NCBI GenBank assembly: GCA_963790715.1
Contig: CAWBPN010000018.1
Location: 124,001 to 188,000, forward strand
From: DCFW01 sp963790715
GTDB lineage: Bacteria > Bacteroidota > Bacteroidia > Bacteroidales > Bacteroidaceae
Direction: 5' to 3'
Length of the DNA stretch: 64,000 nucleotides
The notes below the pieces were generated by a model. That model was not told the origin of the DNA, made no database searches, and was given only the letters and a program-made list of their open reading frames with translations. Shown piece after piece: positions 11,423 through 20,273 of the stretch (positions are counted from its first letter, which is position 1; every line of letters starts with the position of its first letter). The translations under genes were made by a program, and so were the position numbers.

Positions 11423-13987
11423 TTAATTAACTGTATAATTTAAGTAACCATTAACTTGATGTATCACACAACGTGGACCTATGATATTACTTCCACTGAA
11501 GACTCTTTCTACTTGTACCGTACCTGAGCCCTTCACTAAGGTCGTTGACCCGTCTGTAATATCATTAGCCTTAAAATTAAGGAAATTACCACTATCTTTA
11601 TAAGCTGTAACTTTCGATTTGTTAGTTTCATTATTCACTGTATAACTTTGCAAAGTAGAAACTGTATAACTGGAATTGTTTAGGAAATCTACCGTTATAT
11701 ATTGTCTACCATCATCAGGAAATACCGTTCCATCTAAAAAATGATTGTATATGAAAGTCAATACTTGTGAATTCTTTGTTGCATCTGTTATATTCCCATT
11801 GGCATCAGCCCAACTTGAATACGAAGGTAGAACACCTGCTGCTACTGCATTACTGATAGCATTATTGTCAGGTATTAATATGGTATAATATCGTGCGTCG
11901 GGTATTGAGAGTAATGAAGATGCATTCAATGCCTTCCAATATTTATAAAATGAAGACACTTGAGTATTACCGGCCAAATAGTTAGTTACAAAAGGTAATG
12001 TAGACTGTTCATCCCAACCATCTGTTGCTGAAGCATCAGTATTTCGCAGAGAATAATTTGGCAATGAACTTTCTTTAAACACTTGACCGTTAATATAAGG
12101 GTTATTACCATTACCATCTAAAATTTGTATTACTTGTATCGTAGTACCTTCGCGAACATTTCCACACCATTGCAATTGATTATTCTTATAACGAACCATA
12201 TCGCCATAATAGTCTGTAGCAAATCCATAACCGTTATAAGCAGCAATGCCGTCAGTTTGAGCTGTAAAATTAGGAATAATACTTGATGTATTGCGTTCAA
12301 ATACACCCATTGTAAGCATTCGTTCAATACGATCCATTGCAGATGTTGTCGTTCCTGTTGGAATTAATGAATTTGAAAACCTATCTGTAAAGAGATTCTT
12401 TGATGAATCATAAGAATAACCGTCAGCAGTAATTAAATCATCCCCAGGCACCAAAAGTGTGATATTCTCCGTTAAATAACCTTTTAGATATGTTCTTAAG
12501 AAATCAGACGACAAGCTTGATGAGTATATATTATTCATCAACAAATATGCATAATTGTAATTACTATTCATCAATATAGGAGCATATACGGATTCAAAGT
12601 AACCACTACGAACACATGAACCTATATCGTACAAGAAGCCATTAGAAGCCATTTGGCTTTTAGTAATTCCGAAATTGGCAAATGTAGTTCCGTTAGTTCC
12701 AAGACCGTTGACATATTCACCATTTTCATTCTGTGCTGATGTAAATGCCGAAGGCCATACAAGCGAACCTACCATGTGTGCTTGCATAAAATATGTCCAT
12801 GCATCTGTCGGAATATCGGATTCATCACTATAACCGTATATTGACTTTTGTTTTGCTATCCATGAATTAATTGCGGACGTACTTGGTACAAACAACGTAG
12901 TTGCATCCGATTGATTATCAACATCCGTTGTTGCTGCTGCTTCAATATTAAAGCCAAAAGGCAATGTGTAATGCTTATAATATAAATGTGAAATATTATC
13001 ACTAGGATAAGCTTTTTTGTAATAGCTCGTCTGATCAGTATTCTCCGTATAAGTTATAAATTGATATGAGCCATTAGCCAATTGACGATTCAATATATTT
13101 AAGAATTTACTATAGTTACTATCATCTTTTAACCTTTCATCTATATTACGCATGTCTGAATTCACACGATTTGTCTCATAAACAACTCCATTTTCAACTG
13201 CAATATATGCAGAATCATTGGATTGATTATGAACACCGGCTCCCATAACATTTATACCGTTGCTTTCACTATTTGCCAAACCAGGATAAAATGTTTCGTA
13301 GTCCGCATTAGTAACACCTTTAGTCGTTTTATAAATAGGAGTAAATATAGGTAAATAACGATAAGGTAATGACGTTTTTGTAGTACTATTGGCTAAAGTA
13401 GTAGTAGTTCCTGCTTGATCACCGGGATCTATTACCCATGAAGTAATACCATTAACACTTTCTTGATAAAGTCCCTTATAATAAGGTGTAAGTTTACGAA
13501 CCGACCCACCTACCGTCCACGTAGAACCTGCTATATCGCCAAGATACTCACTGGTATAACTATTATACACCAACGAATATGCGACTATCTTTGCCGCCAT
13601 AGTATCAGGTATCTGACTTACGCTTGTATATGAATTACCGGCTAAATAAATTTTGAACGCTGCATCATTAGGTGCAAAAATTGTATAGCTTCCTGAGCCT
13701 TTCAGCACAGAGCTATAACGAGTACGATCAACTAAACTTAAATAATTCGTGAAGTTACCTTTTGCATTAAGTGCATCATAGGCTGATTCCTCAAGCCAAG
13801 ACGGACGTTTGAAATAATTTTCAAAGTCATTTGAACACGATGTGATCAATATTGAAAATAATAACAAAAGTATACTAGCACTAAAATTTTTAAATGTGTA
13901 TAAATTCTTCGAATTATGAGTATGGCCTAGAAACCTATACGCATCTTTCTCAAAAGCTAACACCTTCATTAAATAAATGTTCCTCAT
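11423..13987 (-). CDS. Large multi-FAS1-domain lipoprotein, first gene of the FAS1/SusCD operon
   Basis: An 854-residue predicted surface lipoprotein. The hydrophobic stretch ASILLLLFSILITSC places the lipidated Cys at about residue 51. That is unusually late: about 35 residues (MRNIYLMKVLAFEKDAYRF...) precede the signal, and no ATG lies nearer. The start could be a later non-ATG codon or the 5' end may be altered. Several FAS1 modules follow: SGSYTIFAPNDAAFKIYL (about 95-112), DATTLFVPSTSAINSWI (about 365), ITLLVPGDDLI (about 505) and YTILIPDNNAISNAV (about 700), suggesting about four tandem domains. It is 12 bases upstream of SusC. FAS1 fold assignment is firm; the role as an adhesin or glycan-binding protein is inferred. 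Confidence 0.82.
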   Translation of the reverse strand: MRNIYLMKVLAFEKDAYRFLGHTHNSKNLYTFKNFSASILLLLFSILITSCSNDFENYFKRPSWLEESAYDALNAKGNFTNYLSLVDRTRYSSVLKGSGSYTIFAPNDAAFKIYLAGNSYTSVSQIPDTMAAKIVAYSLVYNSYTSEYLGDIAGSTWTVGGSVRKLTPYYKGLYQESVNGITSWVIDPGDQAGTTTTLANSTTKTSLPYRYLPIFTPIYKTTKGVTNADYETFYPGLANSESNGINVMGAGVHNQSNDSAYIAVENGVVYETNRVNSDMRNIDERLKDDSNYSKFLNILNRQLANGSYQFITYTENTDQTSYYKKAYPSDNISHLYYKHYTLPFGFNIEAAATTDVDNQSDATTLFVPSTSAINSWIAKQKSIYGYSDESDIPTDAWTYFMQAHMVGSLVWPSAFTSAQNENGEYVNGLGTNGTTFANFGITKSQMASNGFLYDIGSCVRSGYFESVYAPILMNSNYNYAYLLMNNIYSSSLSSDFLRTYLKGYLTENITLLVPGDDLITADGYSYDSSKNLFTDRFSNSLIPTGTTTSAMDRIERMLTMGVFERNTSSIIPNFTAQTDGIAAYNGYGFATDYYGDMVRYKNNQLQWCGNVREGTTIQVIQILDGNGNNPYINGQVFKESSLPNYSLRNTDASATDGWDEQSTLPFVTNYLAGNTQVSSFYKYWKALNASSLLSIPDARYYTILIPDNNAISNAVAAGVLPSYSSWADANGNITDATKNSQVLTFIYNHFLDGTVFPDDGRQYITVDFLNNSSYTVSTLQSYTVNNETNKSKVTAYKDSGNFLNFKANDITDGSTTLVKGSGTVQVERVFSGSNIIGPRCVIHQVNGYLNYTVN

Positions 13988-14641
13988 GTCATTAGAATAT
14001 TAGTTATTAGATTATCAAATCTATTTATTATAATATATACTATCTTTTACGTAACAAATTTATATCTACAACCAATAATAGATATGGAAAATCGTACATT
14101 ATCATGTAAAATTTATCATACAGTAATTAAAATCAACGCCTTGCCAAAAAATAATGTTTTTAAACAATTTAATTGAGCATAATTACCTATTACATCTATA
14201 TAAATCCATATATAAAAATAATTATAACGATAAACAAATACATGCCAAAGTGCAAAAATATTTAATTGCAATTTTATTTTGGAAATACCTTATTCGTTAA
14301 CAAATCAGTCTGTGCTCTCTATGCTTGAAACGTCTTATCGTAGAAATAAGAACATCAGGTAAATTATTACAACAACACTAAAAGCTAAATCTTTATTAAA
14401 GGATCGCGGTAAGTTAACAGTACCGTTTTTGATAATAATAATCTGTTTCCGACATATTACTCGTAGTATCATTAAATGCTGAAAGACACCAACCCATATA
14501 AAAATTATAATACTACGCTAACCGAAACACGATAAATCAAATAAGCATAGACATACGAGTAAAAATGCCTTTATATTTTTCATAATATCAACTAATAATA
14601 TGGCAAAACTAATTATTTAGCTATGATATATAGAGAATCGT
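13988..14641. other. 654-base spacer without recognisable genes
   Basis: AT-rich spacer between the FAS1/SusCD operon and the GH42 pseudogene. Apart from the candidate promoter box at 14055-14062 I see no open frame with family features, no RNA gene and no clear terminator. It probably holds the operon's promoter and leader and, perhaps, sequence left after loss of neighbouring genes. Confidence 0.5.
14055..14062 (-). promoter_or_regulatory. Candidate -7 promoter box for the FAS1/SusCD operon
   Basis: On the minus strand the sequence reads TAAATTTG, matching the Bacteroidota consensus TAnnTTTG, about 68 bases upstream of the first FAS1 gene. No good -33 TTTG is seen at the expected 19-21 base distance, so this is only a candidate. 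Confidence 0.3.
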
Positions 14642-15854
14642 TCATTTACACGCAAAAACCAGTACTCCGGCAGTAGGAATTTCTGTATTGCCTATCAAAG
14701 CCTTTGCTCCATCAGGTAATTTAAATGTATATGATTTGTCTGAATAATTCATCACAATACCTAATCCGTTGCGATACTCTATCCACAACTCCGGGTAACG
14801 ATTGAGGGTTAATACCACCCCAATTAACTTGCCTGGGTTGCAATTCCATTACGCCATAAGTACCGTTAATCGGACGAAAAAAGTCATTAGCATAGACTAT
14901 ACGCAAAGGATCACCTACCCTAAAACCTCTGTCACCGACACCTTCATTTTCGCCATATACCATATATCGCGTATATGTAACAAAGTCCAAATATTTACTC
15001 ATACCTATATGACCGGCACTGTAATCGGGTATATAATTTGAAGTGACCCATTGATTGTTGGCATATTTTTTTATCAACAGGCATTGGTTATTCAAGAAGT
15101 CATAAGTTTCTTTTGCAGCAAAACGGTGGTAATCAAGTATTTGATGATGATTCATAAACATTTGGCTCATCTGCGGAATATCTATTTGGTCAAACGAAGA
15201 ATAAACCTCACTCCAAAAAGATGTACCCCAAGCATCATTAAGTTGCTGAATATCATTATGGTATTTATCTATCAAAAATTGACGGAATTCATTTTGTGCA
15301 GAATCATTGTAGTCAAACTGTACAGCGGGTTCGTTATCTATTTGCCATCCTACGACACGTTTGTCTTTACCATAATGCTGTGCCAATTTCTCTATCATTT
15401 CATAAGCCAACTTTCGATAAACAGGTGAAGCAAAAGACGCTTGCTGGCGTGCACCATGGTCGAGCCGAAAACTTTTTTCGTCCTTTAAAAGTATCTCCGG
15501 ATATTTACGCGACAACCACACCGGTGGTGTTGCAGTACTTGTACACATAATCACTTTAAGATGATATTTTGCTGCCAATGCCACAGCACGGTCAAGCCAT
15601 GCAAAATCATATTTACCTTCTTCCGGTTCCAGTTGAGCCCACGCGAATTCGGCAAAATGAGTAAATTGGAAACCTAAATCATGCATCAGCTTGAAATCAC
15701 GATCCCACTGGGATTCTTTCCAATGTTCGGGATAATAATATACGCCTGTTTCTATGATGTTGTTGCGACTAAACCACTGTTTGGTCTTATTCACAGCGTT
15801 TACATTATATAATATGCTGAATAAGCATAAAGATAAAATCAGTCTTTTCATCAA
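14642..15854 (-). pseudogene. GH42 beta-galactosidase with large internal deletion
   Basis: The N-terminal 360 residues are a clear GH42 beta-galactosidase: a signal peptide (MMKRLILSLCLFSILYNVNA), then GVYYYPEHWKESQWDRD, the acid/base Glu175 in WQIDNEP and the nucleophile Glu337 in MELQPRQVNWG. After NPQSLPGV the frame loses homology and stops at 14721 (377 residues, against about 650-700 for the family). The next frame, from 14798 to the TGA at 14642, reads YPELWIEYRNGLGIVMNYSD and ends IPTAGVLVFACK, which is the usual GH42 C-terminal end. So roughly 250-300 residues (end of the barrel, trimerisation domain, most of the last domain) were deleted with a frame change. The short sequence TTACCCGGAGT fits both sides of the junction. 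The product is very unlikely to be active. Confidence 0.88.
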
Positions 15855-16086
15855 ATGTATTATTTATTAAGATATACAAATCGCTATGCAATATTCAACA
15901 ATTTTTTTGAGATAAACAAAAAACTTACTGGTAATATCATTATCAACAATCACAATATAAGCATCTAACAAAAGATTAAGGCAACAAACAATTACAACAA
16001 CACAAAAATCTATTAATTTGTACACAATTACATGCTCAAAGAACCAACTTTGGTGTATTTTTGGCATTGTCTTAAATTATTGATTC
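15855..16086. promoter_or_regulatory. Divergent intergenic region with candidate promoter for the rhamnogalacturonan operon
   Basis: This 232-base gap separates the GH42 pseudogene (minus) from the GH2-CE12-GH106 operon (plus). A plus-strand TATTTTTG at 16056-16063 matches TAnnTTTG and lies 23 bases before the GH2 ATG at 16087. A -33 TTTG at the right distance is not seen. The minus strand of this gap can be read as a 66-codon frame, but it has no family features and I reject it as a gene. Confidence 0.35.
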
Positions 16087-18969
16087 ATGAAAGACTTAAA
16101 AAGTATAAAGATATTAATTGTTTTACTTCTGTTGACGCTTTGTTCAAACGCGCAACAACATATTGACATCTCCGGACAATGGAAATTCAAAATCGACCGA
16201 TTTGATATTGGACTGAAACAACAATGGTATAAAACTCAACCATGGGATGACGTTATTAATTTACCTTCCTCCATGCCTGTACAACATAAAGGTGATGATG
16301 TAACGGCAAATACTAAATGGACAGGAAGTATATATGACAGTTCATACTACTATAGCCCTTATTTAAAAATATACCGCGAACCGGGAAATATTAAATTTCC
16401 GTTTTTCTTAACTCCTGATAAACATTATATAGGTGTCGCATGGTATGAAAAGACATTTAATATAGATAATCCCGGCAATTTTGTCACTCTTTATTTAGAA
16501 CGCCCTCATATCCAAACGACGGTATGGATTAACGGTAATGAAGTTGGTACTCAATATAGTCTGACTACTCCACACCTATATGATATTGCGCAATATATCA
16601 AAAAGGGTACGAATCGCGTTACCATTCGCATTGACAACAGATTGCACGACCCTTATAATGTAGGTCAGGATTCACACAGCGTAACCGACCAAACACAAGG
16701 TAATTGGAATGGTATAGTCGGGCGAATGGAAGTTATTTCAGAACCGCTGCTGCACGTGAGCGACATTCAAATATATCCTGATGTAGAAAAGAACAGCGCT
16801 AAGGTGGTAATAAAAGTATCTTCGAATGAAGATGAGAAGATTAAATTGGATTTGTCTGCGGAAAGTTTTAATACTCCTGTAAAAGATAAGCACGAACAAA
16901 GTTATGACGTGAACTTAAAGAAAAACGAACAGGAAATTACCGAATATCTGGATATGGGTAAACATCCGTTGCTGTGGGACGAATTTTCACCGGCTTTATA
17001 CAGGTTAAACATAGATTTTTCAATAGGCTCTAATATATATAATTACAAATGCGACTTTGGCATGAGAGATTTTACCATAAAAGGTAAATACTTTTATGTC
17101 AACGGTCGAAAGATTATTCTCAGAGGGACGGTGGAGAATTGTGATTTCCCGCTTACCGGCTATGCACCGATGGACGAAAAGTCGTGGGAGAATGTGTTTC
17201 GCATCTGTAAAAACTATGGATTGAATCACATGCGTTTCCATTCTTTTTGTCCTCCGGAAGCAGCCTTTGAAGCTGCCGACATCGTGGGGTTTTATTTGCA
17301 ACCTGAAGGGCCAAGTTGGCCGAATCATGGCATAAAGCTCGGTTACGGCAAACCAATAGACACGTACTTAATGGATGAAACCAAACGCATGGATACATTT
17401 TATGGCAATCATCCTTCATTCTGCATGATGGCATGCGGCAATGAACCTGCCGGCCGATGGGTAGAATGGGTAAGCGACTTCGTCGATTATTGGAAAGCAC
17501 ATGATACACGCCACGTATATACCGGAGCATCTGTAGGAGGAAGTTGGCAATGGCAACCTAAAAGTCAATATCATGTTAAAGCCGGTGCCAGAGGCCTAAA
17601 TTGGTTGAACACGCGTCCTGAGACCGAAAGTGACTTCAGAGATAAAATTGGTGATGTCAAGCAACCATACGTATCGCATGAAACCGGACAATGGTGCGCT
17701 TTCCCGGATTTTACCGAAATACCACAATACACAGGGTTGAACAAAGCTAAAAACTTCGAAATATTCCGTGACTTGTTAAAAGAGAACAAGATGGATGGCC
17801 TGGATCATGACTTTCTGATGGCATCAGGTAAATTGCAGGTTCTTTGCTATAAAAACGAAATAGAAAAAATACTTCGTACTCCTGGTTATGCAGGATTCCA
17901 ATTATTGTCCTTGAATGATTATTCCGGGCAGGGAACTGCTCTTGTCGGTGTCTTGAATGTATTCTTCAGAGAAAAAGGATATGTTGATTCCGAACAATTC
18001 CGCCGTTTCTGTAGTACTACCGTACCGTTGGCAAGAATGCCTAAATTCGTTTATACGAATGATGAGACGTTCAAAGCCGACATTGAAGTGTCGCATTTCG
18101 GTGCGAAGCCGTTGAAAAATGCTGTCACGTCATATACAATAAAGGATAGTAAAGGTAAAATTTACAGTCATGGAACACTGAGCACTAAGAATATTCCCAT
18201 CGGAAATTGCTTTTCGTTAGGAACGGTTAACTTTCCTTTGGATGATATCACAGAGGCTGTAAAGTTAAATCTTGAGATAAAGATACCGAGTGCCAATGCT
18301 GTAAATGATTGGGATTTCTGGGTTTATCCGCAAAAAGTTGATATAGAAAAAGGCAATGTATATATAACAAATACTTTAGACGCAACAGCTTTATCTAAAT
18401 TAAAAGAAGGAGGAAAAGTACTTATATTGGGAGCAGGAAATATCATTTACGGAAAAGATATTGTACAATATTTCCAACCTGTATTCTGGAACACATCATG
18501 GTTCAAGATGCGTCCGCCACATACATTAGGCATATTCACCAATCCGGCGCATCCGATATTTAAAGAATTTCCTACCGAATATCACAGCAATCTGCAATGG
18601 TGGGAACTGCTTAATCAATCACAAGTGATGCAATTCTCTGAATTCCCCGATGCGTTCCAACCTCTGGTACAAAATATCGACACTTGGTTCATCAGTCGTA
18701 AAATAGGAGTGTTGTTTGAGGCAAATGTACTTAACGGTAAACTCATCATGACAAGTATGGACTTGACTAGCGATCCTGAACATCGAATCGTGGCAAGACA
18801 ACTATACAAGTCGATACTCGACTATATGAATTCTGATAATTTCAAACCTGCTTTTACTGTTGAGCCGAATATTATCAATGATTTGTTCACAAAAGAAGCT
18901 CCTAAAGTAAGCATGTACACAAAAGAATCGCCGGATGAATTGAGGCCTGTAACTGGGAAAGGCAGATAA
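16087..18969 (+). CDS. GH2-family glycoside hydrolase (probable exo-beta-galactosidase of rhamnogalacturonan degradation)
   Basis: Predicted periplasmic enzyme of 960 residues with signal peptide ending LCSNAQ. The domains follow GH2: an N-terminal jelly roll (about 95-215; VAWYEKTFNI, WINGNEVGTQYSL, TNRVTIRIDNRL), an Ig-like domain (about 220-330) and a TIM barrel (about 335-640). The probable acid/base is Glu453 in CGNEPAGRW and the probable nucleophile Glu532 in SHETGQW. The C-terminal 180 residues (GGKVLILGAG..., ending LYKSILDYM) look like a class-I amidotransferase-type or beta-galactosidase trimerisation-like fold without a visible catalytic Cys. It starts the operon with CE12 and GH106. 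GH2 relatives in Bacteroides rhamnogalacturonan-I loci remove galactose; that substrate is inferred from the neighbours. Confidence 0.85.
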   Translation: MKDLKSIKILIVLLLLTLCSNAQQHIDISGQWKFKIDRFDIGLKQQWYKTQPWDDVINLPSSMPVQHKGDDVTANTKWTGSIYDSSYYYSPYLKIYREPGNIKFPFFLTPDKHYIGVAWYEKTFNIDNPGNFVTLYLERPHIQTTVWINGNEVGTQYSLTTPHLYDIAQYIKKGTNRVTIRIDNRLHDPYNVGQDSHSVTDQTQGNWNGIVGRMEVISEPLLHVSDIQIYPDVEKNSAKVVIKVSSNEDEKIKLDLSAESFNTPVKDKHEQSYDVNLKKNEQEITEYLDMGKHPLLWDEFSPALYRLNIDFSIGSNIYNYKCDFGMRDFTIKGKYFYVNGRKIILRGTVENCDFPLTGYAPMDEKSWENVFRICKNYGLNHMRFHSFCPPEAAFEAADIVGFYLQPEGPSWPNHGIKLGYGKPIDTYLMDETKRMDTFYGNHPSFCMMACGNEPAGRWVEWVSDFVDYWKAHDTRHVYTGASVGGSWQWQPKSQYHVKAGARGLNWLNTRPETESDFRDKIGDVKQPYVSHETGQWCAFPDFTEIPQYTGLNKAKNFEIFRDLLKENKMDGLDHDFLMASGKLQVLCYKNEIEKILRTPGYAGFQLLSLNDYSGQGTALVGVLNVFFREKGYVDSEQFRRFCSTTVPLARMPKFVYTNDETFKADIEVSHFGAKPLKNAVTSYTIKDSKGKIYSHGTLSTKNIPIGNCFSLGTVNFPLDDITEAVKLNLEIKIPSANAVNDWDFWVYPQKVDIEKGNVYITNTLDATALSKLKEGGKVLILGAGNIIYGKDIVQYFQPVFWNTSWFKMRPPHTLGIFTNPAHPIFKEFPTEYHSNLQWWELLNQSQVMQFSEFPDAFQPLVQNIDTWFISRKIGVLFEANVLNGKLIMTSMDLTSDPEHRIVARQLYKSILDYMNSDNFKPAFTVEPNIINDLFTKEAPKVSMYTKESPDELRPVTGKGR

Positions 18970-18984
18970 TAACAACATATAATC

Positions 18985-20259
18985 ATGAAAAACAAAATAT
19001 TTATTTTATTCATCGTAGCTGTAATAGCAACCGGTGCATCGGCACAACAAACCGATTATTCATTTTGTTTCAACAATGCAAAAGAAATATCGAAGAATGA
19101 AATCAGAATAACAAATAAAAACATATATAACTCCAAAATAGGTTACGGTTACGACCTTATTTCACCGCCAAAAGGAGATTCTCCATTCTTCTTTTCGGTA
19201 AATGAATCGGACGGGAACTATTTGGTGACTGTAACATTAGGTTCTAAATACAATGCAGGCAAAACAGTTATCAGAGGAGAGTCACGAAGACTGTTTTTCG
19301 AAAATATATCCACACACAAAGGAGAATTTAAAACGGTTTCGTTTGTCATCAACAAACGTGACACTATAATAAGTCCCAATAAATTTATAAGAATCAAAAA
19401 GAGAGAAATACATAAGTTGGACTGGGACAATAAGCTTACATTTGAATTCAATGGTGATGCACCTTGTGTCTCAGACATAAGTATTAAGAAAGTAAATAAT
19501 GCAACCACTTTATTCCTTTGCGGTAATTCCACCGTCGTAGATCAGGATTATGAGCCGTGGGCAAGCTGGGGACAAATGCTTCCGCGCTTTTTCAATGACA
19601 AAATAAGTGTTGCCAACTATGCCGAATCGGGTGAGACAGCAACGTCTTTCCTTGCAGCCGGACGCCTTGCAAAGGCATTAACGCAAATGAAAGCCGGTGA
19701 TTACGTATTTATGGAATTTGGACATAACGATGAAAAAGATAAGGGTCCGAATGCAGGTCCTTATAAAAATTACTGGAAATCTTTAACTAATTTTGTTACT
19801 CAAATACGTGCTAAAGGTGCAATTCCTACCTTTGTAACATCCACGCAACGTCGTACTTTTAAAGACGGTAAAATATGGAATTCGCACGGCCAATACCCAC
19901 AAGCAATGAAAGATTTAGGCAAGCAATTAGATGTTCAGGTTATAGATTTAAATGATATGACACGTATATTATATGAAGCGTTAGGTGAAAAAGAGTCTAT
20001 AAAAGCTTTTGTACATTACCCTGCGAACACATATCCGAGGCAAACTACGGCATTGGCTGACGATACCCATTTCAATCCTTACGGAGCCTATCAAATAGCA
20101 AAGTGCGTTGTTGAAGGAATGAAAAAGCTGTCGCTACCTTTTATAAAAGATTTGCGTAAAGATTATAAAGGATATGATCCTGTTCATCCGGATGCATTCA
20201 GTTCTTTCCATTGGAAAGACAGTCCGTTTATTGATATACAAAAACCCGACGGGAACTAA
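18985..20259 (+). CDS. CE12 rhamnogalacturonan acetylesterase (SGNH hydrolase)
   Basis: Removes acetyl groups from the galacturonic acid of rhamnogalacturonan, opening the backbone to lyases and glycosidases. Signal peptide MKNKIFILFIVAVIATGASAQ. An N-terminal beta-domain (about 22-165) precedes the SGNH domain: block I LCGNSTVVD with nucleophile Ser182, block II Gly in NYAESGETATS, block III FMEFGHND, and block V with Asp359 and His362 in DDTHFNPYGAY. The two-domain form is the one common in Bacteroidota. It is 15 bases downstream of the GH2 gene and 14 bases upstream of GH106, so the three are one operon. Activity is assigned by family motif and context. Confidence 0.9.
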   Translation: MKNKIFILFIVAVIATGASAQQTDYSFCFNNAKEISKNEIRITNKNIYNSKIGYGYDLISPPKGDSPFFFSVNESDGNYLVTVTLGSKYNAGKTVIRGESRRLFFENISTHKGEFKTVSFVINKRDTIISPNKFIRIKKREIHKLDWDNKLTFEFNGDAPCVSDISIKKVNNATTLFLCGNSTVVDQDYEPWASWGQMLPRFFNDKISVANYAESGETATSFLAAGRLAKALTQMKAGDYVFMEFGHNDEKDKGPNAGPYKNYWKSLTNFVTQIRAKGAIPTFVTSTQRRTFKDGKIWNSHGQYPQAMKDLGKQLDVQVIDLNDMTRILYEALGEKESIKAFVHYPANTYPRQTTALADDTHFNPYGAYQIAKCVVEGMKKLSLPFIKDLRKDYKGYDPVHPDAFSSFHWKDSPFIDIQKPDGN

Positions 20260-20273
20260 AAATATTGGAATTA

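Noticed and set aside
15867..16067. 66-codon minus-strand frame between GH42 and GH2
   Set aside because: No family features, odd composition, and it lies in a divergent promoter region; most likely chance.
17020..17530. Overlapping minus-strand frames of 102 and 125 codons inside the GH2 gene
   Set aside because: They are antisense reflections of a strongly conserved coding region and show no domain of their own.
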